Below, in pieces: positions 9,901 to 17,114 of a DNA stretch of 42,089 bases. Position 1 is the stretch's first letter. Every line of letters starts with the position of its first letter. The notes below the pieces were generated by a model. The model searched no databases. It was given only the letters and a program-made list of their open reading frames with translations, and had not been told where the DNA came from. The position numbers and the translations under genes are program-made. This DNA is from Pseudomonadota bacterium (GTDB lineage Bacteria > Bdellovibrionota > UBA2428), in assembly GCA_018001635.1 (NCBI GenBank), contig JAGNHS010000025.1, forward strand, positions 1 through 42,089, written 5' to 3'.

Positions 9901-10081
9901 ATGATTTTAAGTCGTCCCAAACAACACCTGCTCGGGCGCCCTGAGAAAGACCCCCTAAAGCTAAACTTAATAAAAACTGAACACGAAATACACGCTTTCT
10001 CAAAAATGCAAAACTTTGGCTCTTAACAAAACCCCATGCCCTCATTCGCATATTCAGTAATTTCAGGGACTTTGCGCCCAT
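6977..10081 (-). CDS. Very large exported protein with Ser/Gly/Thr-rich low-complexity region
   Basis: 1034 residues; no family recognised. The N-terminus has a long basic leader and then a hydrophobic segment (VQFLLSLALGGLSQGARA|G), consistent with a signal peptide cleaved near residue 52; the long n-region leaves a start at the internal MRMRAW possible. Residues about 60-190 are helical. Residues about 190-480 are low-complexity, rich in Ser, Gly, Thr, Asn, Asp and Lys, with short repeats such as the paired KTGV. Residues about 480-620 are helical and charged, and the final 350 or so residues look globular with several Cys (CKLFYN, CENLKN, CVSAYL, CSQSF, CREIL). The architecture resembles a surface or periplasmic protein with a flexible linker. 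It is divergent from ribF. Confidence 0.75.
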   Translation of the reverse strand: MGAKSLKLLNMRMRAWGFVKSQSFAFLRKRVFRVQFLLSLALGGLSQGARAGVVWDDLKSCMANPKLCVTSIQSSLSAGTTSIADMRRNFLLQYAILKNSPQLLAQLEDILGPLALSEADKLKIKQLQEKYAKVKIDEDPSKDDLKGFSKELVDILSHGNVNPELLAKISEPLESAGLLVHSQMDEGSAAGALAKEGATSTDFEKRIEKMAASGGEISNSSKANLVEEKSTKSTATNSPSDEVALDGSPVVNKKVASNSKGLTNQAGQSKNLEIPTEDIIPSLPGAPTSIPLVSSNLDGSTGSGGSADLVEENERSPASTSAKQVHGNGDSSSSSSSTTSSGGASNSAPIKGSGNQAKDSKGDSGTGTPSETASVDTQQNGLSQNNGTQDKAQTASSDSQDNQRHVSSDSGSGAKNTDTQERSTEDFKPKEDPTKVEPAKTGVAKTGVEIKGPETFKATTPEVKTAGTSSVFTQQFLDAQKSKELVKAFTSSDQVISPPNLTEGINLLMSQGNYQQAEALIRSMNPDFVEDYQKQKALEDEILHLSQLEKAGKITKEVLLEEVAKNLEAKEKPNNSREANSTNTKVKNAANSKTTSKASSEVSKDQVPAPNRLKKAADLIATSIKSSSENTLQETRIKQAKETLEASLKNPPLLNSEQLSECKLFYNKAFLGDRESVIERSKESIKDLGRSLDTADVKCENLKNNWRQSLSSYMIPVNVMHPDINPNYKQDLLYNCVSAYLKISAYNKLASSEADEYVKTGLKPITSYNKYISSKLAQEDSLEIQAKLLLVAEPEELLCASLIPEYNLNKQRDLGKVHDFYKCGKGARSVETLPLYFDKKAYEKRRVNLPLVVAEKNLNDQMIDDSEGVGLPVYPTSTNLTADGQFAKTAFMFNFFKTIEIENNQIHVPFKPFDSEEIGQRLTLLEASKRANLSEKLKRDRTYTEKLYELLYGSCSQSFVGVGDDCREILSHDKAIKVKTALTRANQRASRDLDKVKSDLLSPDGMEKIKPFRDVVVKNLCREREPASTSVHSK

Positions 10082-10205
10082 GCGCCGAAAATGCCCCCAC
10101 TCCCCTTACACCTATCGTCGCATTCTTCGTGCCACCTGAGCTTTTTTAGAAAATTCTTTTCAAAATCGAGCATTTGTGTCATTTTAATAAGGTTTTCAAA
10201 AACTT

Positions 10206-11123
10206 ATGCTCACAGCAATGACATTAGGAAATTTTGACGGACTTCACTTAGGGCACCAAAAGTTGCTCGCAAGCATGAAGGCATGGAAGGCAAATCAAAA
10301 GGTGCCTGTAAATTGCGCTGCCATGACCTTTGAGCCCCATCCTAGAGAAGTTCTCAGCGGTCAAAAAGTGCTTCGCCTCAATTCTCCTGAGCAAAAAATT
10401 AAAATCTTAAAACAATTCGGTATCGACGAAGTTCAGGTTATTAAATTCGACAAGGAATTTTCGCAAAAATCTGCAGATGATTTTTTAAATTTTCTCATAC
10501 GACAACAGAAATTTCCGGTATCGTATTTGAGTGTAGGATCCAATTTTTTCTTTGGACGCAATCGCGAGGGCGATTCGGAATTTTTAAAAAGCTGGTGCGA
10601 AAAGCGAAGCATTCAACTCGACTTAGTGCCCGCCCTTGAAATGGGTGGCAACAATATTTCAAGCAGCCGCATTCGAAATTGTCTTTTCGAGGGCAATGTC
10701 AAAGCCGCAGCAGAGTTATTGGGACGAAATTACTCTTTCGAGGAAACAGTAAGCCACGGACATAGGCAAGGACATCTCTTAGGCTTTCCCACAGCTAATC
10801 TTATTCCTCCAGGCCCCAATCATGCTTATCAAATGTGCTTACCTAATAAGGGAGTTTATTTCACAAAAACAACTCTTTTAGAAACTAACGAAGTTTTTAA
10901 CTCTGTCACAAACATTGGCGTGAAACCCACACTGGGCGATGGACACCCTCTTTGCATAGAAACACACTTACTTAACTATTCAGGAACATTGTATGAAAAA
11001 AGAATAGCTGTCGAATTTATCGACAGGATTCGTAGCGAAATGAAATTTTCATCGCTCTTGGAACTTCGCGAACAAATTCAAAAAGATATTGCATTTGCCA
11101 ATCAACTACTAAGCACAATCTAG
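10206..11123 (+). CDS. ribF: Bifunctional riboflavin kinase / FAD synthetase
   Basis: 305 residues, the normal length. The N-terminal FAD synthetase (nucleotidyltransferase) domain shows TLGNFDGLHLGHQKLL with the HxGH motif at residues 15-18, and later the ISSSRIR motif. The C-terminal flavokinase domain shows GHRQGHLLGFPTANL, KGVYFT and NIGVKPTLGDG. The enzyme makes FMN from riboflavin and ATP, and then FAD, in the cytoplasm. I see no FMN riboswitch upstream. The start ATG has only a distant AAGG. The downstream lipoprotein gene has its own good Shine-Dalgarno 42 nt later. Confidence 0.97.
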   Translation: MLTAMTLGNFDGLHLGHQKLLASMKAWKANQKVPVNCAAMTFEPHPREVLSGQKVLRLNSPEQKIKILKQFGIDEVQVIKFDKEFSQKSADDFLNFLIRQQKFPVSYLSVGSNFFFGRNREGDSEFLKSWCEKRSIQLDLVPALEMGGNNISSSRIRNCLFEGNVKAAAELLGRNYSFEETVSHGHRQGHLLGFPTANLIPPGPNHAYQMCLPNKGVYFTKTTLLETNEVFNSVTNIGVKPTLGDGHPLCIETHLLNYSGTLYEKRIAVEFIDRIRSEMKFSSLLELREQIQKDIAFANQLLSTI

Positions 11124-11165
11124 ACACTGGCACCGACCTTGCATCCCACCCAGTAGGAGTTGTTT

Positions 11166-12347
11166 ATGAAACGCTATGCATGCCTAATATTGCCGCTGAT
11201 TTTTGCAGTTGCTTCGTGCAGTAAAGGACCACAAACCTTTATTCCAGGAGCAGTAGACTCTTTCACTATCGACTCTGAAGATCTCTACCAACAAGCCAAC
11301 CAAATTCTACAAGCCGATTACATCTTCACTGTAGACGGAAGTTACTCTATGAAAAACAAAAGAGAGCTTCTCATCGACAGTCTCTCAGACTTTGCCCAAA
11401 GTCTTGTTAGCGAAAACATCAAATATCGAATTGGGTTTATCAACGGAAACGTTGATGCCGCTCAATACAGCACCATTAGCCAAAGCTTCATTGGCGGAAT
11501 CACTATCGATTCCTCTCAAGCTGCATCTCTACAAAACAGTTTCATCGACCAACTTTACAGCTTAGGTGCTCCACTGGCTAAAAACACCACTCTTGGTCTT
11601 GAAGCCACATTGAAAACTATGCAAGCTCAAGGAGCTAGTTTTGTTAGAACTGGTTCTCAATTAGTTTACGTATTCGTATCCGACACCGATGACCTTTCTC
11701 AAAGTCGCTTAGGCGGAAGTCGAAGCGCGAGCAATTATGCTTCAAGCCTCAAAGCTTTCAAACCTAGCTCGGCTTTCGTCAGCTCTCGCTCTATCGTGAT
11801 CACTGGAAACAGTGGTTGCACCGCAGACCCAACATACATCGATGAAAAAGTTGGAACACGCTTCATGGACACTACAAGATTATTGGATGCTCAATACCAA
11901 CAAAATAGCTCCACATCAGTCACGGCTTGCGTAAAGACTTCGAACTTTTCTGCACTCCTTGATGATCTCGCTCAAGACGTGAGCAAACCTACTGACAAAT
12001 TCGAACTTCAAATTGCTAACTTTGATCCTGATTCTGTGCATGTTTATGTTAACGGAGCTGAAAAAACCAAAGGAACACAATGGAATTTATCGGGTAGCAC
12101 TGTCGTGTTTACAGCTGGAAACATTCCCGGACTTAGCCACAGCGTAAGAATCACTTATCTTCCTAAATTCACTCTTTCAGTAACTCCAAATTTAAGCAAT
12201 CTAGTCGTGACTGTTAACAGCGTTCAATATCCACAAGACGCCACTAACGGTTGGACTTACATTTCTAGCGAAAACAGATTGGTGTTCCACGGATCTGCAG
12301 TTCCAGGCAACGGAGCTGTCGTGAATGTTGCTTATACCGGAAATTAA
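11166..12347 (+). CDS. VWA-like domain lipoprotein with two C-terminal beta repeats
   Basis: 393 residues. AGGAG (11155-11159) lies 6 nt before the ATG at 11166. The signal peptide ends in a lipobox (VAS-C18), so it is a lipoprotein. A von Willebrand factor A-like domain starts at about residue 50 (ADYIFTVDGSYSMKNKREL), and D57-G-S59-Y-S61 fits the MIDAS metal motif DxSxS. The final 120 or so residues contain two related beta-rich units, one from FELQIANFDPDSV and one from FTLSVTPNLSNLV, each ending in a 'V.I.Y' strand. VWA domains mediate metal-dependent protein binding; the partner is unknown. A small hairpin and another gene follow. Confidence 0.85.
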   Translation: MKRYACLILPLIFAVASCSKGPQTFIPGAVDSFTIDSEDLYQQANQILQADYIFTVDGSYSMKNKRELLIDSLSDFAQSLVSENIKYRIGFINGNVDAAQYSTISQSFIGGITIDSSQAASLQNSFIDQLYSLGAPLAKNTTLGLEATLKTMQAQGASFVRTGSQLVYVFVSDTDDLSQSRLGGSRSASNYASSLKAFKPSSAFVSSRSIVITGNSGCTADPTYIDEKVGTRFMDTTRLLDAQYQQNSSTSVTACVKTSNFSALLDDLAQDVSKPTDKFELQIANFDPDSVHVYVNGAEKTKGTQWNLSGSTVVFTAGNIPGLSHSVRITYLPKFTLSVTPNLSNLVVTVNSVQYPQDATNGWTYISSENRLVFHGSAVPGNGAVVNVAYTGN

Positions 12348-12354
12348 AAATTAA

Positions 12355-12376
12355 TGGCCTGAGGATAGGCCAATTT
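12355..12376 (+). terminator. Weak terminator/attenuator hairpin
   Basis: TGGCCT (12355-12360) pairs with AGGCCA (12367-12372), followed by ATTTT. A six-base-pair stem with a short T tract between the VWA lipoprotein and the small exported protein; it could reduce rather than stop read-through. Confidence 0.45.
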
Positions 12377-12391
12377 TGGGGGGATTTTGTG

Positions 12392-12592
12392 ATGCATAAA
12401 TTGGGTTGGTTGCTTTGTGTCAGCACTCTAGCGATTGCACTTCATTTCACTCAAAAAGAAACACACGACCAAGTGGCTCGCGACATTGCCAACTCAAAAC
12501 AACTAGACATTGAAAACGCTCAACACCCCATGGAACCCATCGACCAACGCCACCTCAATGCACTCAAAGAAATCCAAAAGGCCATCGACTAA
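12392..12592 (+). CDS. Small membrane-anchored or exported protein
   Basis: 66 residues from the ATG at 12392, which has GGGGGGA (12378-12384) 7 nt upstream; a GTG directly before it is a less likely start. A single N-terminal hydrophobic segment (LGWLLCVSTLAIALHF) is followed by a polar tail of about 45 residues rich in Gln, His, Glu and Asp, which would face the periplasm. No family recognised. A strong terminator follows at once, so it ends a transcript that probably begins with the VWA lipoprotein. Confidence 0.65.
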   Translation: MHKLGWLLCVSTLAIALHFTQKETHDQVARDIANSKQLDIENAQHPMEPIDQRHLNALKEIQKAID

Positions 12593-12594
12593 TT

Positions 12595-12620
12595 TTTTAG
12601 GGTATAGACCCTAAAATTTT
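12595..12620 (+). terminator. Strong intrinsic terminator
   Basis: TTTTAGGGT (12595-12603) pairs perfectly with ACCCTAAAA (12608-12616) around the loop ATAG and is followed by TTTT. It lies 3 nt after the stop of the small exported protein and implies that the next gene has its own promoter downstream. Confidence 0.85.
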
Positions 12621-12696
12621 CATGATTTTATTGAAAATATTTCATTCTCAAGAGCTTTTTTTAAAAGAAGACTTGCCTAAAATTAGATTCCGTATA

Positions 12697-13992
12697 ATGC
12701 TACGCGGCACCGTGAAGATTATAGCCCTAGGCCTAAGCCTACTCTTTCTTAGTCCTCAATTTGCAACGAAGGCTTCAGCTAATCCTACTTGTGAGTCTGA
12801 ACTATCCGCACTCACCCCGCATTTAAAAAACTACAATCAAGAAAATTACGAAAAATCCTTTCATAAATGGAATGTTTTTTTCCGCGAAAGAACCACGCTT
12901 AACGAAAGCGACGTTCTTAGTGAACTCAAAAACAATCACCCTGCTGGAGTTGAAAGTCTTTTGGCTATGGCCGATGCACTCAACCCAAATTATGACTGGA
13001 GTCTCTCTCGACATTTAAGTCGCTATCCACAAATTGGACTTAGCGTAGTTTTCAAAACTGAAGACATCAGCCAAGTCGAAACTCGTTTAAGCTATTCCAA
13101 ACGACAACTCATAGTGAAATGGCCTCGAGAGGGCACACAAAGCCTTGGCCAAATACTTCGCGATCTTCGTAGTTTTTCTAGATCCATTGCTGATTTTTAC
13201 ACTCTTAGCGTTGCTCGCAAGGGCGAATTTTTTAGACTTCCCCTTTCTAAAAACACTCGCACTTATGCCGCAAGGGTGGCCGATGCTTACACTCAAGGAG
13301 AGCTTCACTTCTACTCTGTAGTTCGCGGTTTGAAGAATCACTTCCCTCAATACCCGATAGAATGGGAAGCCGCAAAAGACACTCTCTCTGAAAATCCACC
13401 CAAGTCCTACACTCATCGTATTTTGATGCTGCTCTTTAAATCTAACTATAAATTTTATTTAAAACACGTATGGAATCAGGCCGATTACGATTCCTTCGAG
13501 CGTCTTTTATTAGATGCCCAAGCCCATGAAAAAAATCTTTTTGAAGTTGAAGCTGGATATAGAAAACAAGTCATTGCCCCTAGAATATTAGCGCACGCTC
13601 ATATCGCTCAAAACCACAGAGTGTGGCGCCCCATAGTCACAGCCCTAGCCGCAGCTCTATTGGTCGGTGGCAGCTGGACTTACGCCAAACTCAATCCCCC
13701 CTTCCCCGACCCCATGATAACTATTACCCAAACCAGCTTTAAGCCTGTAGACATTGAAAAAGTCATCAAAGAAAGAGATGCGATTTTATCCAATGAAGAT
13801 AAGCAAACATTGAGGTCATTACTTGAAATGTGGCGTAGTGATAGTAGCGGCATAAAGAGAGCCGTCATTGAAAACCAAATCAGTCAAATCTTCGAGAGCG
13901 CAGAACATAGAGCTGCACAAAAACGTCCGCCCACTATAAAGCCTCAGGATATCTCCGAGCCCCAAACTTTATTTGATGCTCCCCTAAAGTGA
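12697..13992 (+). CDS. Exported protein with C-terminal transmembrane segment, unknown function
   Basis: 431 residues from the ATG at 12697. I prefer this over the ATG at 12622 because the latter lies 2 nt after a terminator and adds 25 residues before the signal peptide (TVKIIALGLSLLFLSPQFATKASA|N). The body (about residues 30-310) is helical and charged without a known motif. A second hydrophobic stretch near residue 325 (PIVTALAAALLVGGSWTYA) is a likely membrane anchor, leaving a cytoplasm-facing tail of roughly 90 residues. A TAGATT hexamer lies 7 nt before the ATG and no Shine-Dalgarno is seen. No family recognised. Confidence 0.75.
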   Translation: MLRGTVKIIALGLSLLFLSPQFATKASANPTCESELSALTPHLKNYNQENYEKSFHKWNVFFRERTTLNESDVLSELKNNHPAGVESLLAMADALNPNYDWSLSRHLSRYPQIGLSVVFKTEDISQVETRLSYSKRQLIVKWPREGTQSLGQILRDLRSFSRSIADFYTLSVARKGEFFRLPLSKNTRTYAARVADAYTQGELHFYSVVRGLKNHFPQYPIEWEAAKDTLSENPPKSYTHRILMLLFKSNYKFYLKHVWNQADYDSFERLLLDAQAHEKNLFEVEAGYRKQVIAPRILAHAHIAQNHRVWRPIVTALAAALLVGGSWTYAKLNPPFPDPMITITQTSFKPVDIEKVIKERDAILSNEDKQTLRSLLEMWRSDSSGIKRAVIENQISQIFESAEHRAAQKRPPTIKPQDISEPQTLFDAPLK

Positions 13993-14095
13993 TTAAAGTT
14001 TAGACAGTCGTTGGCGAATTGCGCCCGTTTAGAGATAAGTCTCCCTATAAACTACTGATTTCTGGTTGGCTTGGCTTTTGCAATCTATTCTATGT

Positions 14096-14632
14096 ATGAA
14101 AAAATTATTAACTCACATAGACACCTTTTTTGTATCAACACTCTTATTGGGCGTTAGCCTCACTTTAACGACAACACACGTTCTCGATCAAAGTGCTAAC
14201 CGCCGACCCTCAGGAGCGGAAAATACTTATGAACTTCATATCCAAAACCTTGGATTAGATGCTTCAAGCCGTTTGAATTCTCAAGAGAAGGTTTACATTC
14301 GAGTGACCTTTAATAAAAAATATGAAATGGAACTTGGAAAAAACAGCAGCTGGGCGCTCCATAAAGGAGACAACCTACCTCTCGATGTGAAACTCGACAT
14401 TAATGATGCTTGGGTAAAAAATGATGGTTTAGATTTTACTGTTGAACTTGTCAGTGCTTCAGGATTTCAAAGCACTCTTTTAAACTGCACTACAATTGCT
14501 AAAGACATCAGTGTTTATAACCGTGCTTATCAATGTGCTGTTAAAGGAGAGAAGAACCCCATCATCTCTTATCGTTTAGCCAAAAAAGGTTCGCCCATTC
14601 CTGATGCTAACAGCTTAGCTTTTTCAAAATAA
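14096..14632 (+). CDS. Small exported or membrane-anchored protein, unknown function
   Basis: 178 residues from the ATG at 14096; the frame is open 30 nt further upstream to a TTG, but that extension is not signal-like. The N-terminus has one hydrophobic segment (FFVSTLLLGVSLTLTTTHV), either a signal peptide or an anchor. The rest looks beta-rich (YELHIQNLGL, VYIRVTFNKKYEMEL, LDFTVELVSASGF) with two cysteines (LLNCTT, YQCAV) that could pair. No family recognised. A strong bidirectional terminator follows. Confidence 0.75.
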   Translation: MKKLLTHIDTFFVSTLLLGVSLTLTTTHVLDQSANRRPSGAENTYELHIQNLGLDASSRLNSQEKVYIRVTFNKKYEMELGKNSSWALHKGDNLPLDVKLDINDAWVKNDGLDFTVELVSASGFQSTLLNCTTIAKDISVYNRAYQCAVKGEKNPIISYRLAKKGSPIPDANSLAFSK

Positions 14633-14653
14633 GCTCATTTCAATTATCTAAAC

Positions 14654-14692
14654 AAAAAAGCCTTCTCCCCGTTAAAGGGAGAAGGCTTTTTT
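14654..14692. terminator. Strong bidirectional intrinsic terminator
   Basis: A 16-bp perfect stem (14654-14669 with 14677-14692; core GCCTTCTCCC/GGGAGAAGGC flanked by A6/T6) with a 7-nt loop. A and T tracts on opposite sides make it work for both convergent genes. Confidence 0.95.
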
Positions 14693-14712
14693 AATTTTAA
14701 TTTAAATAGTTT

Positions 14713-15552
14713 CTACTTTTTGAAATATCCCGCAGGCCAATCAGGGCTTCGAATTCCACTTTTAGCAAAAACTGCATAAGCCGCATCACGTTCTTGAAGA
14801 CTTTTATTAACAGCTCGAACTAGAACTTCATAATCATCAGCACTTTTAAAAGTATCAGTACCAGATGTATGAACTTGAGTTTCAAAGGCAGCACGTCCAA
14901 AACGATTTACAAACTCCCAAAGTTTTTTAGCATCGGCCACTTGGAGACGAACACAACCCGCTGAAGCAGGTCCGCCCAAATTTGGATAATATTTTTCATC
15001 AATACCGTGGAAAGCAATGTTTCCATTAAAAAACTGGGCATAAGGCATGGGTGATTGATGATACCTTGAAGATCGATGAGTTCTATTACGATAATGAAAA
15101 CCTCTAAAGCGTCCAGATGGGGTTGCCTTTCCACCTCTGGCCGTTGAAACCACTGCAACCATTAATGCCTGTCCCCCAGAACGTAATACTAAAAATTCTG
15201 GAAAATCTTTAGGTCGCTTAAAAACTTCAATATCTAAATCACTAGCATTTACAGCTTGAGTTGAAAGTTCGGGAAGCTCCTTAGTTTTTTTCTTTAAAAA
15301 CTCAAATAGAACGGGAAAAGCCTGATCAGCAGACTCAAATTCTCGAGCAATTTTCTCTTGAAAATATTTAGTATTAAACTTTGGAAGATCGGTAGAATCT
15401 TCAGCATCAAAATCATAATCATCAAAATTTGGATCCGTAGGATATGGATCGTTCAAACCATCTTCCACATCCTTAACTGGAGCTTCCGCTTTGGCAAAAG
15501 CAACAAATCCAAACATGAAAATACTAAAAACAGTTAATAACTTCTTATGCAT
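14713..15552 (-). CDS. Periplasmic L,D-transpeptidase (YkuD domain)
   Basis: 279 residues from the ATG at 15552, which has AAGGGA 7 nt upstream; the GTG at 15570 encodes that Shine-Dalgarno and is rejected. A signal peptide (FSIFMFGFVAFAKA|E) is followed by an acidic linker and a YkuD catalytic domain. The signature is complete: FHGIDE with the catalytic-site His, then PASAGCVRL with the nucleophilic Cys and adjacent Arg. These enzymes make 3-3 cross-links in peptidoglycan or attach proteins and amino acids to it in the periplasm. The substrate cannot be told from sequence. It lies downstream of rlmH on the same strand, separated by about 125 nt. Confidence 0.93.
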   Translation of the reverse strand: MHKKLLTVFSIFMFGFVAFAKAEAPVKDVEDGLNDPYPTDPNFDDYDFDAEDSTDLPKFNTKYFQEKIAREFESADQAFPVLFEFLKKKTKELPELSTQAVNASDLDIEVFKRPKDFPEFLVLRSGGQALMVAVVSTARGGKATPSGRFRGFHYRNRTHRSSRYHQSPMPYAQFFNGNIAFHGIDEKYYPNLGGPASAGCVRLQVADAKKLWEFVNRFGRAAFETQVHTSGTDTFKSADDYEVLVRAVNKSLQERDAAYAVFAKSGIRSPDWPAGYFKK

Positions 15553-15677
15553 TTCAAATCCCTTTCTCACACTCTAGAAGGCCTTGGAATTAATTGAGTG
15601 CAGTATTGGCTTCAAGAAGCATTGATCGATGTAAGAAAATTAAAGAAGACTCTCCACGTCAAAAGCGAGAAGGAGAA

Positions 15678-16133
15678 CTACTTATGGCCCAAGTGATAGG
15701 GATGACGTTTGATTATTGTCCAAGCTCTATAGATTTGTTCGGAAGCAATGACTGCGGCTAACTCATGGGGAAGAGTTAGGGCCCCAAAAGACCAAAGCCA
15801 ATCAGCGCGCTTTCTCTCCTCATCGCTAAATCCATCATGAGGGCCTATGGCAATATTTAATGTAGACACACCATGGACCTGTGCATTTTCAATTTTTTTT
15901 GCTAAGGCTTCCGAAGTCAACATCTTGGCACTCGGAGATGTATCACACAGCCACAAAGTTCCTTTTATAGATTTAAATTCTTCTCGAGCCATCACTTTGA
16001 CAGTCGCAGGACTAAACTTTCCAGCTCGCAAGATATAATCTGAGAATAAGTCTTGGTAAGAACTTTGCTTGAAAGGATTCCTGGGTTCCTTTTTAGTTTT
16101 TTCTGACCAAAGCAAAATAAAGTTTGTTTTCAT
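15678..16133 (-). CDS. rlmH: 23S rRNA (pseudouridine1915-N3)-methyltransferase RlmH
   Basis: 151 residues, close to the family's usual 155. The C-terminal half is a strong match to the SPOUT fold of RlmH: LTLPHELAAVIASEQIYRAW and the terminal HPYH. The glycine loop reads IGPHDGFS, lacking one Gly of the usual GG pair. It methylates pseudouridine 1915 in helix 69 of 23S rRNA, acting on assembled 70S ribosomes. The ATG at 16133 is chosen because MKTNFILLW fits the family N-terminus. A TATAAT (plus 16147-16152) lies 13 nt upstream and overlaps the start codon of the divergent receiver gene. Confidence 0.93.
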   Translation of the reverse strand: MKTNFILLWSEKTKKEPRNPFKQSSYQDLFSDYILRAGKFSPATVKVMAREEFKSIKGTLWLCDTSPSAKMLTSEALAKKIENAQVHGVSTLNIAIGPHDGFSDEERKRADWLWSFGALTLPHELAAVIASEQIYRAWTIIKRHPYHLGHK

Positions 16134-16151
16134 AAGGCGACAATAGATTAT

Positions 16152-17111
16152 ATGCAAAACTTGGCAACGACGAGAAAATTATCCCGAACGGTAAAAAGAG
16201 TCGTCATCTTCGACAATTCAATGCACAAATATCAAGATCTCATAAAGGAACTTGAAAAAGAAGACTGGGTCGTTCAAGCCGTTAACGACAAACAAAATGC
16301 CATTAATACTGTATTGAATTTTCAACCTTCACTCATCATCATCAATCTTTTCATGTCTAGCTCGAGCAACATTTCATTAATCCGAGAAATTACCAATTTA
16401 AAAAAGGGAAACGACACCAAAATCATTGTCGTAACCTCTCATTACTCCGAAGAAAATATCAAAAAATGCATAAGCGCTGGAGCCACAGACTTTATCATTG
16501 AGCCCTTTGATACAAAATTAGTTCTGGAGAGACTGCGCTTTCAATTCCAAGACAAAGATGTCTTCGATATCGATAATCTTGAAGTCGACGAAAACGAGCT
16601 CAAAGGATGCTTTAGCTTAATCTACGAATGCCAAAGAATTCTGGCCGAATTTGAAGATACGCAAAAAGCTCTTTTTGAATGCCTTAGAAGAATTTCAGAC
16701 TACTCTACTGCCACGCGCGTGAATATTATGATGGCTAACCTTGAAGACAGCGCAGCCACAGTCATCTGTAGCTCTGATAGTGAAAGTTTTAAAAATAAAG
16801 AAGTTGATCTCGATCGCTACCCTGAAGTTCGCGAAGTTTTACTGAAAAGTAATATTATTTTTATCCGCGACGTGAATTCAAACCCCCTCACTCAAGAAAT
16901 CAAAGGAAAAGTCAAAGATATTGAAATATCCAGTCTAGCCGTTCTTCCCATCAGACACAGAAACAGAACGGTTGGCACTCTCAACGTGAGATTAGGAAGC
17001 AAAAGCACTATTCCAAGTGAAAATGATCTTAAAAGCATTTTCATAATCGCCATGGCTATAGCCCCAAAAATTGCTGCCAAAAAGCTCATGAAAGAAAAAG
17101 GCAAAGGCTAA
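16152..17111 (+). CDS. Pseudo-receiver (degenerate response regulator) + GAF domain protein
   Basis: 319 residues. Residues 15-135 have the receiver fold (VKRVVIFD, PSLIIINLFM, IIVVTSHYS, GATDFIIEPFD) but key residues are changed: the phospho-acceptor Asp is Asn65, the second acidic residue after beta1 is Asn22, and the invariant Lys before the Pro is Glu. The switch Thr is kept. It therefore should not accept phosphate in the usual way. Residues about 150-310 form a GAF-like domain (FECLRRISDYSTATRVNIMM ... SLAVLPIRHRNRTVGTLNVR), which often binds nucleotides or other small molecules. There is no output domain. Only 18 nt separates its start from that of rlmH. It is convergent with the hydrolase gene, 3 nt apart. 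Confidence 0.85.
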   Translation: MQNLATTRKLSRTVKRVVIFDNSMHKYQDLIKELEKEDWVVQAVNDKQNAINTVLNFQPSLIIINLFMSSSSNISLIREITNLKKGNDTKIIVVTSHYSEENIKKCISAGATDFIIEPFDTKLVLERLRFQFQDKDVFDIDNLEVDENELKGCFSLIYECQRILAEFEDTQKALFECLRRISDYSTATRVNIMMANLEDSAATVICSSDSESFKNKEVDLDRYPEVREVLLKSNIIFIRDVNSNPLTQEIKGKVKDIEISSLAVLPIRHRNRTVGTLNVRLGSKSTIPSENDLKSIFIIAMAIAPKIAAKKLMKEKGKG

Positions 17112-17114
17112 TTG

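Noticed and set aside
10082..10205. FMN riboswitch upstream of ribF
   Set aside because: The conserved RFN-element blocks are not present and the 124-bp region is too short to hold the aptamer plus an expression platform.
15553..15570. GTG start for the L,D-transpeptidase
   Set aside because: The six extra codons contain the AAGGGA Shine-Dalgarno that serves the ATG at 15552.
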